NCBI GenBank assembly: GCA_031213475.1
Contig: JARUPZ010000026.1
Span: forward strand, 3,428,823 to 3,492,822
Origin: Nereocystis luetkeana
Lineage: Eukaryota; Sar; Phaeophyceae; Laminariales; Laminariaceae
Reading direction: 5' to 3'
DNA: 64,000 bases
The notes beneath the pieces are model-generated. The model worked only from the letters and a program-made list of their open reading frames with translations, was not told the DNA's origin and made no database searches. The first letter of the stretch is position 1. The number at the start of each line of letters is the position of its first letter. Both the position numbers and the translations under genes were made by a program. Of the stretch, positions 61,601-63,959 are shown in pieces.

Positions 61601-63403
61601 TTAGGGCAACACTACAGCTAGTCCCGTTTAACCCCTTTAGTACTGGAGTCCCGTTTTGGGGAAAAAACACTCTAATTCCAAGTAGTTTGTCCCCAAAACG
61701 GGACTGCGGTTCTAAAAGGGTTAAGGAGGCGAACCGGACAAATTTCTTCACCAGGGTTGCGACTTTTTTCAAGGGCTCATTTTTTATTCTTGTTTCCCCC
61801 CCCCCCAGAACGGGAAGCGTTTGCCAAAGCCAACGCCGAACAGCATTATGGTGTTTTTTTTCGGAAACATCTGGTATATGTATATATGTTTGAAAAAAAA
61901 ATATATATATATATACATACCTTGGTGTATATATATATATATATGTGTGTTCGACTGTAGGCAGCACCAATTGACCCGTTTTAGGGGACACACCAGTCAA
62001 TTTCTAAGCGGCTTTACGTCGCACCCTTGACCCGTTGTAGGACAAAGTGCAGATGGTCGTGTTTTGGGGAGAAACCAGGCGATTTTTCGAAGCGATATTT
62101 TCCCCCACAACAGGAACGAAGCAGTTTGCACTAGTACGCGGGACCGTATTATAGTAAATGGGACTAAATATTTGTTGGTAAAAATAAGTCAATGTATAGC
62201 TTTTGGTGTGTGCCTTGGGTCCTATTTACTATGCCCCCCCCCCCGCAATAGAAGGGCTACTTCGTCATTGAGGGGGACACCCCCCGGGCGAAGCCGAACG
62301 CTTTTGTCTTACATCAAGACCATGGCACTCGGGGGGTACCTCTGGGGAGGGGGGGTGTTTGACGGGCGCCTTTCTCTCCACGTGACGGACTTTTCAAGAT
62401 AAAAGTCACCGGCGTATTCGATGGGTACCTCTGAGGTGTGTCCTTGGCGGGCGCCTCTCTCTCCACGCGGCGGACTCTAGAAGTAAAAGACGCCGATGTG
62501 TTGGATGGGCGCCTCTTTCCAAGAGGTATAGTTGGTACCTGGTATGTCTACCTATTTTTTCATGAGATGAGCTTGAAGCCCTTGACGTTTGTGATACCAG
62601 GTACCTAGTAGGTACCTATTTCGTTGTGATGAACTTCACGTGAGAGTCACTGATGTAGTTGATTAGGCACCTCTTTGGCGAGGTGACGTGCCAGGTAGCT
62701 GATACCTGGCAGCTGGTAGGGACATCTTTCATCGTGACGTGTTTTAATAGGTAGCTATTTCTGTGTGACGTGTTCTGATAGGTGCCTCTCTCTATGTGGC
62801 GTATCCAATACCAGGTAGGTATTCCTTTCAATGTGACGTATCATGATAGGTGGCTCTTTCGCTGTGGCGTACCAGTATCTGATAGGCACCTGTTTCAATG
62901 TGCCGTAATCTGATAGGTACCTATTTCAATGTGACGTATTCTAATGGGTACCTCTTTCCGTGAGACGTAATATGATAGGCATCTCTTTCTGTGTGACGTA
63001 ATATGATAGGTGCCTCTTGCCATGCGACGTAATATGATAGGTACATCTTGCCATGCGACGTAATATAATAGGTACCTCTTTCCGTGTGACGTACTATAAT
63101 AGGTACGTCTTCTCGTGTGACGTAGTCTGAAAGGTGCCTCTTTCCATATGGCGTACCAGGTACTATGATAGTTCCCTCTTTCTGATGGGTATCTATTTTC
63201 ATGTAACGTATCATGATAGTTACCTCGTTCGCTGTGACGTATTCTGGCAGCTATTTCTTTTGAACGTGACGCATTTACTGCAGCACTGTCAGTACCTCTT
63301 TCCAGGTGATGAACTTGAAGTCGTTGATGTGCCGATCCCAGACCAGAGTGGGCGAAGAGTTGGCGTAGTTGTCGGCCCTGTGGCGGGCGACATCTTCGAC
63401 TAT
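11567..63403 (-). CDS. P4-ATPase (phospholipid flippase), 24 exons found, 5' end outside the window
   Basis: A membrane pump that moves phospholipids from the outer (luminal) to the cytosolic leaflet using ATP. Family members usually pair with a CDC50 subunit and act in the Golgi, endosomes or plasma membrane. Exons, in transcript order: 63403-63296, 59454-59296, 55894-55313, 54435-54316, 50905-50735, 49545-49468, 47578-47486, 46256-46122, 43393-43313, 41679-41065, 39544-39398, 38094-37972, 37476-37384, 35524-35418, 34867-34688, 32906-32780, 27465-27389, 26467-26295, 23465-23349, 21246-21171, 19413-19273, 16375-16263, 15231-15153 and 13336-11567. Signature motifs are DGETNLK, PISL, DKTGTLT, KGADTV, TGDK and GDGAND. 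The first 13 exons are all multiples of three. About 1,820 residues are recovered, against 1,100-1,300 for typical full-length members; the excess is low-complexity insertions. Not found: the stretch before GDGAND and helix M10. Confidence 0.93.
13337..15152 (-). other. Last flippase intron (1.8 kb)
   Basis: GTGAGG...CCAG. C/T-rich near the acceptor. It includes a C-run at about 13930-13950 and no recognised MITE. Confidence 0.7.
15153..15231 (-). CDS. P4-ATPase exon: post-M10 RD..FK....RP..H motif
   Basis: 79 bases. G completes Arg, then [20 protein letters not shown] and ESDKSG. It aligns with the cytosolic segment after M10 in P4 pumps (RD..WK......P...H...E). It joins in phase to the M9 exon, but then M10 would be absent; an exon between 15232 and 16262 may have been missed. 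Confidence 0.78.
15232..16262 (-). other. Flippase intron where the M10 exon is expected
   Basis: Holds GGCACTATA-type family I repeats (about 15530-15830) and ATC-rich family H (about 15860-16200). I searched for a hydrophobic exon ending before RDWVF and found none with usable splice signals. Confidence 0.55.
16263..16375 (-). CDS. P4-ATPase exon: M8 end and M9
   Basis: 113 bases, [20 protein letters not shown] then [17 protein letters not shown] plus AG. A hydrophobic [13 protein letters not shown] segment fits M9. Acceptor ACACGCAG, donor GTGACT. Confidence 0.85.
17568..17890. repeat. Tandem duplication of about 160 bp
   Basis: Two copies from ACGTCTCGCTCAA through GATGAATCTAGAAATCG and GTGAAAGTAAGGTTCGGTGC to CGCACTCACCAC. 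Confidence 0.85.
17990..18575 (+). repeat. Family E copy, long form
   Basis: GTACTCGATATCATGCATGG through the CCAAGAACGGATTTT region to AACGGTACCCTGGTGGTCTA and a TA/G-rich end. Confidence 0.78.
18578..18660 (+). repeat. Family F fragment
   Basis: GTACTCATTTCTTGCTCGCC to CGAGACGGAGCACCGTTCCT. Shares the GTACTC-next-to-G-run end with family E but has a different body. Confidence 0.6.
18675..18845 (+). repeat. Family E copy, short form
   Basis: GTACTCGATAGGAGAGATGT to CGCGAAGCGCCGTCTTCAGG, then a G-run of about 29 bases with one A. Confidence 0.78.
19064..19173 (-). mobile_element. Family A MITE, copy 2
   Basis: Both arms are present (TATTACGGGGGACC and GGTCCCCCGTAATA). The asymmetric core reads in the - orientation. 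Confidence 0.85.
19273..19413 (-). CDS. P4-ATPase exon: M7-M8
   Basis: 47 codons, [20 protein letters not shown] to [11 protein letters not shown]. Two hydrophobic segments flank a short charged loop, as in the M7-M8 hairpin of the family. Acceptor GCTGCAG, donor GTGGGT, phase 0. Confidence 0.93.
19528..19636 (-). mobile_element. Family A MITE, copy 3
   Basis: Left arm reads TCACGGGGGTCC, slightly diverged. Right arm is intact. Lies only 355 bases from copy 2, in the same orientation. Confidence 0.82.
20080..20235. repeat. ATC-rich array (family H)
   Basis: Short units around ATCATCTACAGA and TAGATCATC. Related sequence recurs at about 2330-2820, 15860-15990, 17290-17590, 29550-29950, 46915-47395, 58080-58200 and 60670-61250. 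Confidence 0.6.
20624..20733 (+). mobile_element. Family A MITE, copy 4
   Basis: Near-perfect arms, TA on both sides, core in + orientation. Confidence 0.85.
21171..21246 (-). CDS. P4-ATPase exon: YPQLY and FW motif (ends at a GC donor)
   Basis: 76 bases. G completes Arg, then [20 protein letters not shown] and SWMLQ. RYPQLY..G and FW.W. are conserved between M6 and M7. No GT donor nearby keeps the frame; CAG|GCGAGT gives phase 0 and joins exactly to ALLESAFL, so a GC-AG intron is inferred. Confidence 0.93.
21918..21961. repeat. (CT)n microsatellite
   Basis: About twenty CT dinucleotides in a flippase intron. Confidence 0.95.
22685..22800 (-). mobile_element. Family A MITE, copy 5
   Basis: Arms with single changes (GGGGGATC, CCCCTG). 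The core holds CTACCAGGCATATG, an off-by-one TACCWGGTA-like site. Confidence 0.83.
23130..23200. repeat. TA-rich palindrome with TACCTGGTA
   Basis: (TA)n, then TACCTGGTATCA, (TA)n and TACCATGGTATATATACC. It can extrude a long hairpin. Confidence 0.8.
23349..23465 (-). CDS. P4-ATPase exon: M6
   Basis: 117 bases. The first C completes a Ser codon, then [20 protein letters not shown] and [18 protein letters not shown]. This is the SG...DD....YN...T.LP....G.FD.D pattern of P4 M6. Acceptor CAATAG, donor GTAACG. Confidence 0.95.
24438..24545 (-). mobile_element. Family A MITE, copy 6
   Basis: Arms use the CATAGTTAATTGGACC variant seen in several other copies. Confidence 0.83.
24575..24625. repeat. 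(GT)n followed by a T-run
   Basis: GTGTGT run to 24608, then 17 T residues. Confidence 0.95.
24850..25082 (-). mobile_element. Family B MITE
   Basis: Reads GAATGACGGGGTTCCTTAAC through CATGGGAT to GGTGAACCTCTGTCGTGTAA. One terminal repeat is degenerate. No coding capacity. Confidence 0.75.
25186..25300 (+). mobile_element. Family A MITE, copy 7
   Basis: Inserted within GGCACTAT-type repeats: the repeat text ACCGGCACAATA runs into the left arm and AGTGGCAACCGG resumes after the right arm. Confidence 0.83.
25390..25560. repeat. Tandem GGCACTAT repeats (family I)
   Basis: Units such as AACCGGCACTATTTAAACGG alternate with CTCAATTTGAAGGGCACTAT. Single units with ATACTCCGCACGCTGCCAC occur at about 15540, 24800, 25310 and 54060, and shorter relatives near 51700-51930. 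Confidence 0.7.
25911..26285. repeat. TTGG-rich array next to a splice donor
   Basis: GGTTGGTTGGTCGGTTGG-type tetranucleotide repeat, about 375 bp. It stops ten bases from the donor of exon 26295-26467. Confidence 0.92.
26295..26467 (-). CDS. P4-ATPase exon: LLLVHG and M5
   Basis: 173 bases, [20 protein letters not shown] then [20 protein letters not shown] and a hydrophobic stretch to VNGF plus [20 protein letters not shown] is a strong P4 signature and leads into M5. Donor GTTCGG opens directly into a TTGG-rich repeat. Confidence 0.97.
26530..26690 (+). repeat. Family E copy, short form
   Basis: G-rich tract, GTACTCGTTAGGACAGATGT, then CAGGCAGACATTACTTGG and another G-run. Confidence 0.75.
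26903..26987. mobile_element. Small palindromic element with TACCACTCTGACCC arms
   Basis: 85 bp with inverted ends TACCACTCTGACCC and GGGTCAGAGTGGTA. Related but diverged sequences lie at 52251-52336 (TACCACGCTGTCCCG) and near 36186 and 32720. Confidence 0.7.
27389..27465 (-). CDS. P4-ATPase exon: GDGAND hinge
   Basis: 77 bases. It needs a G from the previous exon, then reads [20 protein letters not shown] and GQEGMQ. The aspartates of GDGAND coordinate Mg2+ in P-type pumps. Donor GTGACG. The segment that should precede it (VCCRV.P.QKA..V..VK) was not found between 27466 and 32779. Confidence 0.96.
28190..28375. repeat. GGGTC foldback (family G)
   Basis: GGTCGGGCCGGGTCGGGTGG and ACCCGACCCGACTCGACCCG around a short GATTCGCGAAAG-type centre. 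Confidence 0.68.
28494..28600 (-). mobile_element. Family A MITE, copy 8
   Basis: Left end TATTGCGGGGGACC, right end GGTCCCCCGTGA. Confidence 0.82.
29043..29142 (-). repeat. Family F copy
   Basis: GGAACGGTGCTCCACCTCGA to CAACAAATGAGTACACCC and a C-run. Confidence 0.62.
30267..30690. repeat. Minisatellite, about 13 units of 32-36 bp
   Basis: Unit AAGGTGCTACCCCTATAAGG plus CACCCACGAAAAT. The middle units are nearly identical, the ends drift (CCTATAAGCC, CCCCCTATA). Within a flippase intron. Confidence 0.85.
30985..31510 (+). repeat. Family E copy, long form (inverted pair, left member)
   Basis: CACTCGTTGTCATGCATGGC to CCAACCGACGCCAACCAACC. Pairs in inverted orientation with 31830-32350. Confidence 0.78.
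31650..31830 (-). repeat. Family E fragment
   Basis: Two copies of CATGCGACTGCGGCCATGCA-type text flank a CTGCCTGGTCGGTGAAAACC segment. Confidence 0.7.
31830..32350 (-). repeat. Family E copy, long form (inverted pair, right member)
   Basis: GGTTGGCGTCGGTTGGCAAC through CTTTACTCCGCACAAGGGAA to CATCTCTCTTATCGAGTACC and a C-run. Confidence 0.8.
32780..32906 (-). CDS. P4-ATPase exon: LVIDG segment
   Basis: 127 bases. The first G completes an Arg codon, then [16 protein letters not shown] and [12 protein letters not shown], ending LLRAAQ with donor GTGAAA. ALVIDG..L is the conserved P-domain strand. An alternative acceptor a few bases upstream would add residues; this one (ACAG) keeps the phase. 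Confidence 0.85.
33072..33103. repeat. CTG/CAG palindrome
   Basis: A 32-bp perfect inverted repeat: CTG units followed directly by CAG units (GCTGCTGCAGCAGC at the centre). Confidence 0.9.
33516..33580. mobile_element. Family C hairpin, truncated
   Basis: Left arm TTTTAGGACCGCAGTCCCGT present. The right arm stops at GCCCCCAAAAG, where family B begins. Confidence 0.65.
33583..33826 (-). mobile_element. Family B MITE
   Basis: Both TIRs are visible (GCGTTCTATGATAGAGGTAG and ACCTCTATCGCAAAACGC). A half family C hairpin abuts its left end. Confidence 0.8.
34073..34315 (+). mobile_element. Family B MITE
   Basis: TIRs GCGTTCTACGATAGACGTTC and GCTACCTCTGTCGTAGATTG. Opposite orientation to the copy 250 bases away. 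Confidence 0.8.
34688..34867 (-). CDS. P4-ATPase exon: ETAINIA segment
   Basis: 180 bases. The first G completes K of TGDK, then [14 protein letters not shown] follows, and the exon ends with AG at LLLSGG before donor [20 protein letters not shown] is exact family order. The donor choice (34688) is supported by the matching phase of the next acceptor. Confidence 0.92.
35105..35275. repeat. GGGTC foldback (family G)
   Basis: GGGCCGGGTCAAACTTCGCG, then CCCGACCCGACCCGTGAGAT and CGCGGGTCGGGTCATGAGCC. Confidence 0.66.
35418..35524 (-). CDS. P4-ATPase exon: P domain up to TGDK
   Basis: 35 codons plus [22 protein letters not shown] to IKIWVLTGD. The AIEDKLQ.GV and AGIK.WVLTGDK motifs are P4 P-domain signatures. 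Donor GTAAGC splits the lysine codon of TGDK; the next exon supplies the G. Confidence 0.97.
36325..36740 (+). repeat. Family E copy
   Basis: GATATCATGCATGGCCGTAC to AGAGACAGCAATGGGG and a G-run near 36731-36750. Confidence 0.75.
37008..37165 (-). repeat. Two tandem family F copies
   Basis: CTCGAAAGGGATGTTTGGCT to GAGTACCCC, then CTCGAACGGGATGCGTGGTC to GAGTACACCCC. Confidence 0.62.
37384..37476 (-). CDS. P4-ATPase exon: helical link
   Basis: 31 codons, [20 protein letters not shown] then [11 protein letters not shown], matching the A......R......I...E.DL stretch before the P domain. Acceptor GGCGGCAG, donor GTCAGT, phase 0. Confidence 0.9.
37972..38094 (-). CDS. P4-ATPase exon: N- to P-domain link
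   Basis: 41 codons, [20 protein letters not shown] then [20 protein letters not shown] and E. The F...GLRTL..A.. followed by W...Y is the conserved hinge between the nucleotide and phosphorylation domains. Acceptor TTCGTAG, donor GTGAGT, phase 0. Confidence 0.95.
39150..39310. repeat. GGGTC/GACCC array (family G)
   Basis: Five GACCC units in a row, then TGATGCCTTTAAAACCTTCT and diverged GGCCCGTGAAATTTCAAC text as in the other copies. Confidence 0.66.
39398..39544 (-). CDS. P4-ATPase exon: KGADTV nucleotide-binding segment
   Basis: 49 codons, [20 protein letters not shown] to [21 protein letters not shown] and KGADTV are nucleotide-pocket motifs of P4 pumps; the lysine of KGAD contacts ATP in the family. 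Acceptor CAATGAAG, donor GTGCGT, phase 0. Confidence 0.97.
40100..40186. mobile_element. Family C hairpin MITE, diverged
   Basis: TTTAGAACTGCAGTCCCGTT on the left and AAGCGGGACAGCACTCCTCA on the right. Confidence 0.65.
40854..40969 (-). mobile_element. Family A MITE, copy 9
   Basis: Arms TTACGGGGGGCC and GGTCCCCCGCAA. The core contains an exact TACCTGGTA nonamer. Confidence 0.83.
41065..41679 (-). CDS. P4-ATPase exon: SPDDEALV with a large N-domain insertion
   Basis: 205 codons. It opens [20 protein letters not shown], the SPDE.ALV...GF motif of the family (here with an extra D), continues to INTWDV, and then carries about 160 residues of Ser/Pro/Ala/Gly-rich sequence with poly-Ala runs, ending ANVTPASYE. 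Acceptor GGCACAG, donor GTGTGT, phase 0. Confidence 0.92.
41680..43312 (-). other. Flippase intron (1.6 kb)
   Basis: TTTGG-type pentanucleotide tracts next to the acceptor (about 41735-41805), a family B element (42717-42962) and two related TTCGAAA..GGGAGAAACA segments (about 43020-43270). No exon recognised. Confidence 0.7.
42717..42962 (+). mobile_element. Family B MITE
   Basis: TIRs GTTCTGCGATAGAGGTTCAC and GTGCTACTTCTATCGTCGAA, with the GGTTAAGG target site intact. Confidence 0.82.
43313..43393 (-). CDS. P4-ATPase exon: LALCHTV segment
   Basis: 27 codons, [20 protein letters not shown] then RFEDSDE. The FF..LA.CHTV.PE string is a hallmark of P4 nucleotide domains. Acceptor AAAACAG, donor GTACAC, phase 0. 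A CAA/CAG repeat lies about 55 bases upstream of this acceptor on the coding strand. Confidence 0.95.
43449..43667. repeat. TTG/CTG triplet array, 220 bp
   Basis: Interrupted TTG and CTG triplets, which are CAA/CAG on the coding strand. Ends about 55 bases upstream of the acceptor of exon 43313-43393. Confidence 0.95.
43993..44234 (+). mobile_element. Family B MITE (best preserved)
   Basis: Near-perfect TIRs, GCGTTCTGCGATAGAGGTTC and GCTACCTCTATCGTAGAACG. Confidence 0.85.
44718..44953. mobile_element. 233-bp foldback element
   Basis: Outer arms TTGGGCAAGCTCGAATT and AATTCGAGCTTGGCCCAA. Further pairing comes from CAGGGCGCGTCCTG with CAGGACGCGCCCTG, and ATGGCCACATTGTTATCC with GGATAAGAATGTGGCCAT. 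A single long imperfect hairpin, seen once in the window. Confidence 0.75.
45067..45175 (+). mobile_element. Family A MITE, copy 10
   Basis: Arms TTACGGAGGATC and GGTTCCCCATAA. First of two copies 200 bases apart in the same orientation. Confidence 0.83.
45252..45350 (-). pseudogene. tRNA-Ser-like remnant
   Basis: On the - strand TGCCCGAGGGGTTGAAGG resembles a class II A box, and GCGCAGGTTCGAGTCCTGC is an intact B box/T arm. CTTCGAAAA sits where a Ser(CGA) anticodon loop would be. The acceptor stem pairs at only about four of seven positions and the anticodon stem does not pair, so it is not a working tRNA. Confidence 0.5.
45375..45484 (+). mobile_element. Family A MITE, copy 11
   Basis: Arms TTTACGGAGGACC and GGCCCCCCGTAA. 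Lies just beyond the tRNA-Ser-like sequence. Confidence 0.83.
46122..46256 (-). CDS. P4-ATPase exon: start of the nucleotide domain
   Basis: 45 codons, [10 protein letters not shown] to [11 protein letters not shown]. It corresponds to the TEIE.A segment followed by the F.D..L region of P4 pumps. Acceptor after a C-rich tract (CTCCCAG), donor GTACGT, phase 0. Confidence 0.88.
47486..47578 (-). CDS. P4-ATPase exon: catalytic DKTGTLT
   Basis: 31 codons, [20 protein letters not shown] then [11 protein letters not shown]. The aspartate of DKTGT is the phospho-acceptor. The N..MDFRK and G..YG residues that follow are typical for P4. Acceptor ACGACAG, donor GTGAGG, phase 0. Confidence 0.97.
48321..48430 (-). 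mobile_element. Family A MITE, copy 12
   Basis: Flanked by TG and CA-like ends rather than TA (TGTTACGGGGGACC ... GGTCCTCCGTAACA), abutting family B fragments. Confidence 0.8.
49468..49545 (-). CDS. P4-ATPase exon: lead-in to the phosphorylation loop
   Basis: 26 codons, [20 protein letters not shown] then NEDLGQ. P4 members have D..M.......A..R...L.EELGQ directly before the phosphorylation motif. Acceptor CGTTTTAG, donor GTGAGG, phase 0. Confidence 0.94.
50150..50325. repeat. GGGTC foldback (family G)
   Basis: GGGTCGGGTCGGGTCGGGTT on the left, GCCCGACCCGACCCGACCCG on the right, then GGACTCATGAACAGCCCC. Confidence 0.7.
50600..50690 (-). repeat. Family E end fragment
   Basis: GGCCTATGGTCATACGACTA to CTCTCCTATCGAGTTCC and a long C-run. 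Lies 45 bases from exon 50735. Confidence 0.72.
50735..50905 (-). CDS. P4-ATPase exon: M3-M4 with the PISL motif
   Basis: 57 codons, [12 protein letters not shown] to QAWFMNQ. It contains [20 protein letters not shown], the M4 segment whose PISL replaces the ion-site sequence of other P-type ATPases and lies on the lipid path. Donor GTGTAT, phase 0. Confidence 0.96.
51045..51154 (+). mobile_element. Family A MITE, copy 13
   Basis: Left arm intact, right arm degenerate (GGGCCGCCGAAA). Confidence 0.8.
52251..52336. mobile_element. Small palindromic element, diverged copy
   Basis: ATACCACGCTGTCCCGAAAA pairs with TTCGAGACAGAGTGGTAT, the same arms as the 26903 element with changes. Confidence 0.6.
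52626..52736 (-). mobile_element. Family A MITE, copy 14
   Basis: Left arm TTACGGGGGGCC, right arm with two extra C bases. Confidence 0.82.
53193..53311 (+). mobile_element. Family A MITE, copy 15 (subfamily with AATCAGGACC)
   Basis: The inner arm reads TAATCAGGACC and GGTCCTGATTA instead of TAAATAGGACC, a matched change in both arms shared with the copy at 57331. Confidence 0.75.
53516..53604. mobile_element. Family C hairpin MITE with TTAA flanks
   Basis: 89 bp between TTAA at 53512-53515 and TTAA at 53605-53608, inserted in a family B element. The TTAA duplication matches piggyBac-type integration. Confidence 0.82.
53690..53868 (-). mobile_element. tRNA-like (SINE-type) insertion
   Basis: On the - strand GTAGCCCAACGGACTAATAC looks like an A box and GAGTTCGAGTCTC a B box about 50 bases later, followed by a short T-rich tail. 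It interrupts a family B element and lacks a matching acceptor stem. A tRNA-derived SINE is the best guess. Confidence 0.5.
54316..54435 (-). CDS. P4-ATPase exon: stalk and start of M3
   Basis: 40 codons, [20 protein letters not shown] then [20 protein letters not shown]. This equals the P4 segment (P.K.S.LE...N..I) leading into M3. Acceptor TCATCCAG, donor GTGAGG, phase 0. Confidence 0.93.
54708..54953 (+). mobile_element. Family B MITE
   Basis: TIRs TTGTACGATAGAGCTTCATC and GCTACCTCTATCGCAGAACG. Almost the full consensus length. Confidence 0.82.
55313..55894 (-). CDS. P4-ATPase exon: actuator domain with a Gly/Ala-rich insertion
   Basis: 194 codons. It begins [14 protein letters not shown], then [17 protein letters not shown], and ends with [17 protein letters not shown] and [10 protein letters not shown], the normal P4 order. 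Between those lies about 100 residues of Ala/Pro/Gly-rich insertion, including a run of about ten glycines coded by a GCC/GGC triplet repeat near 55625-55660. Donor GTGCGT, phase 0 both sides. Confidence 0.94.
56340..56470 (+). repeat. Family E fragment
   Basis: GCATGGCCGTAGTCGTATGA to CATTGCTCGCACCAAGCGCG. Confidence 0.74.
57008..57092. mobile_element. Family C hairpin MITE, diverged
   Basis: GCGCAGTCTCGTTTTGGGGA and CCCCAAAACGGGGCTGCAGT form the arms. Confidence 0.7.
57331..57433 (+). mobile_element. Family A-like MITE, copy 16 (diverged subfamily)
   Basis: Core TTGGTTTTTGTGTGTATGG and GGGTCCTGATTACTGTAGGC show the family. The left arm is degraded (TAATGGAGGAACG). Confidence 0.65.
57490..57872. 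repeat. Four tandem units of 100-120 bp
   Basis: Each has TTTTCGAAACATATCGCAGA, TTTTGCCCTCCATYCCCCCG, CATCCTCCACGG and TATCGAAAATTCCGACA. Starts at about 57496, 57616, 57718 and 57828. The last is truncated. Confidence 0.85.
59296..59454 (-). CDS. P4-ATPase exon: actuator domain with DGETNLK
   Basis: 53 codons starting [18 protein letters not shown] and ending [12 protein letters not shown]. The DGET loop carries the glutamate that drives dephosphorylation in P4 pumps. Acceptor GGTGACAG, donor GTGAAA, phase 0 both sides. Confidence 0.96.
59640..59815. repeat. GGGTC foldback, longest array (family G)
   Basis: About 13 consecutive GGGTC units (59649-59709), a loop with CAAGTTAAAAAACC, then GACCC units (59750-59790) and GTGATATTTCCAAACATTCC. 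Confidence 0.75.
60299..60470 (+). mobile_element. Family B fragment
   Basis: The left part only (GTGCACCCTAAATTTTCCGA and GAGGCTCCTCGCTTGA), then diverged. Confidence 0.55.
60670..60975. repeat. ATC-rich tandem array (family H)
   Basis: About fifteen 20-bp units of the type AGATATATCATCTACAGAT. Open in several frames on both strands, a by-product of the unit. Confidence 0.75.
61632..61720. mobile_element. Family C hairpin MITE with TTAA flanks
   Basis: 89 bp between TTAA (61628-61631) and TTAA (61721-61724). Arms begin CCCCTTTAGTACTGGAGTCC and end ACTGCGGTTCTAAAAGGG. Confidence 0.85.
62132..62250 (+). mobile_element. Family A MITE, copy 17
   Basis: Left arm carries a small insertion (GGGACCGTATTATAGTAAAT). 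Right arm ends in a C-run and CAATA. Confidence 0.75.
62360..63295. repeat. Tandem array resembling the adjacent exon-intron junction
   Basis: The right part (about 62750-63200) is roughly fifteen 31-bp units, consensus ATAGGTACCTCTTTCCGTGT plus GACGTAATATG. The left part has longer units containing GATGAGCTTGAAGCCCTTGA and GATGAACTTCACGTGAGAGT. The exon edge at 63293 reads AGTACCTCTTTCCAGGTGAT then GAACTTGAAGTCGTTGATGT, so both unit types look like copies of it. Confidence 0.8.
63296..63403 (-). CDS. P4-ATPase exon: start of the actuator domain
   Basis: 36 codons, [16 protein letters not shown] to DFKFITWKE, matching the P4 pattern ED..RH.AD...N followed by a W-K motif just before VGD. Acceptor GTGCGCAG, donor GTACTG, phase 0 at both ends. 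Exons for the N-terminus and M1/M2 lie beyond this or outside the window. The intron that follows starts with a tandem array resembling this exon's 3' end. Confidence 0.9.
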
Positions 63404-63510
63404 CTGCGCACCAAAAGGAAAATCGACAACAGAGATGGGGCGGTACCGATTGATACGCATCCTTCGAAATATACAGCTGAGGGAGGGGGGGGGGGGGGGG
63501 GGCTTTCAAT

Positions 63511-63610
63511 CCTGTTAGTGTTTACCGCGATCCCATTTTGGCGACAGACTAGCTCTAATTTGAGTGGTTTGCCCCCCTCAACGAGACTGAAGCTTGCTCT
63601 AAAAGGGTTG
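63511..63610. mobile_element. Family C relic
   Basis: TTTACCGCGATCCCATTTTG and CTCTAAAAGGGTTG mark diverged arms. Confidence 0.55.
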
Positions 63611-63624
63611 AAAGCATCCATATA

Positions 63625-63717
63625 TATTCAATAGGACCTACGTTACACACAAAAACCTACAAAGTTCGATGTTTTTACCTACAATATTTGGTCCTATTCA
63701 CTATGGCCCCCCGTAGC
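63625..63717 (-). mobile_element. Family A MITE, copy 18 (left-truncated)
   Basis: Starts at AATAGGACCTACG without the outer arm. The right arm is complete (TATGGCCCCCCGTAG). Confidence 0.78.
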
Positions 63718-63959
63718 ATAAGACGACTCGGGAATCGAGAGCGGCCGTAAGTCGCAAGTCGCGGATGCCACTGCAGGGTTGCGAAGAAAAATAACGGAGA
63801 CCGCCAATCCGATTGGACAGCCCCTATCTATGGTCTAGGCACATGCATATATATACCAGGGTATATATACATATATGCAAGACGAAACTTTTTCTTAAGG
63901 CTCTCTCTCCATCCCATTTACTATCTTCTTGCTCTTTATTTGTCTCCCCATCCCACGTA

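Larger units (their letters stand above)
59455..63295 (-). other. Flippase intron (3.8 kb) ending in an exon-like array
   Basis: GGGTC foldback (59640-59815), a partial family B (60299-60470), ATC-rich array (about 60670-60975), family C (61632-61720), TA palindrome (about 61890-61945), family A (62132-62250) and the exon-junction-like array (about 62360-63295). Confidence 0.75.

Noticed and set aside
62895..63509. 204-codon open frame on the - strand with [13 protein letters not shown] peptide repeats
   Set aside because: It is the translation of the 31-bp array: the frame rotates through three units per 31 residues, so openness follows from a stop-poor unit, not from selection.
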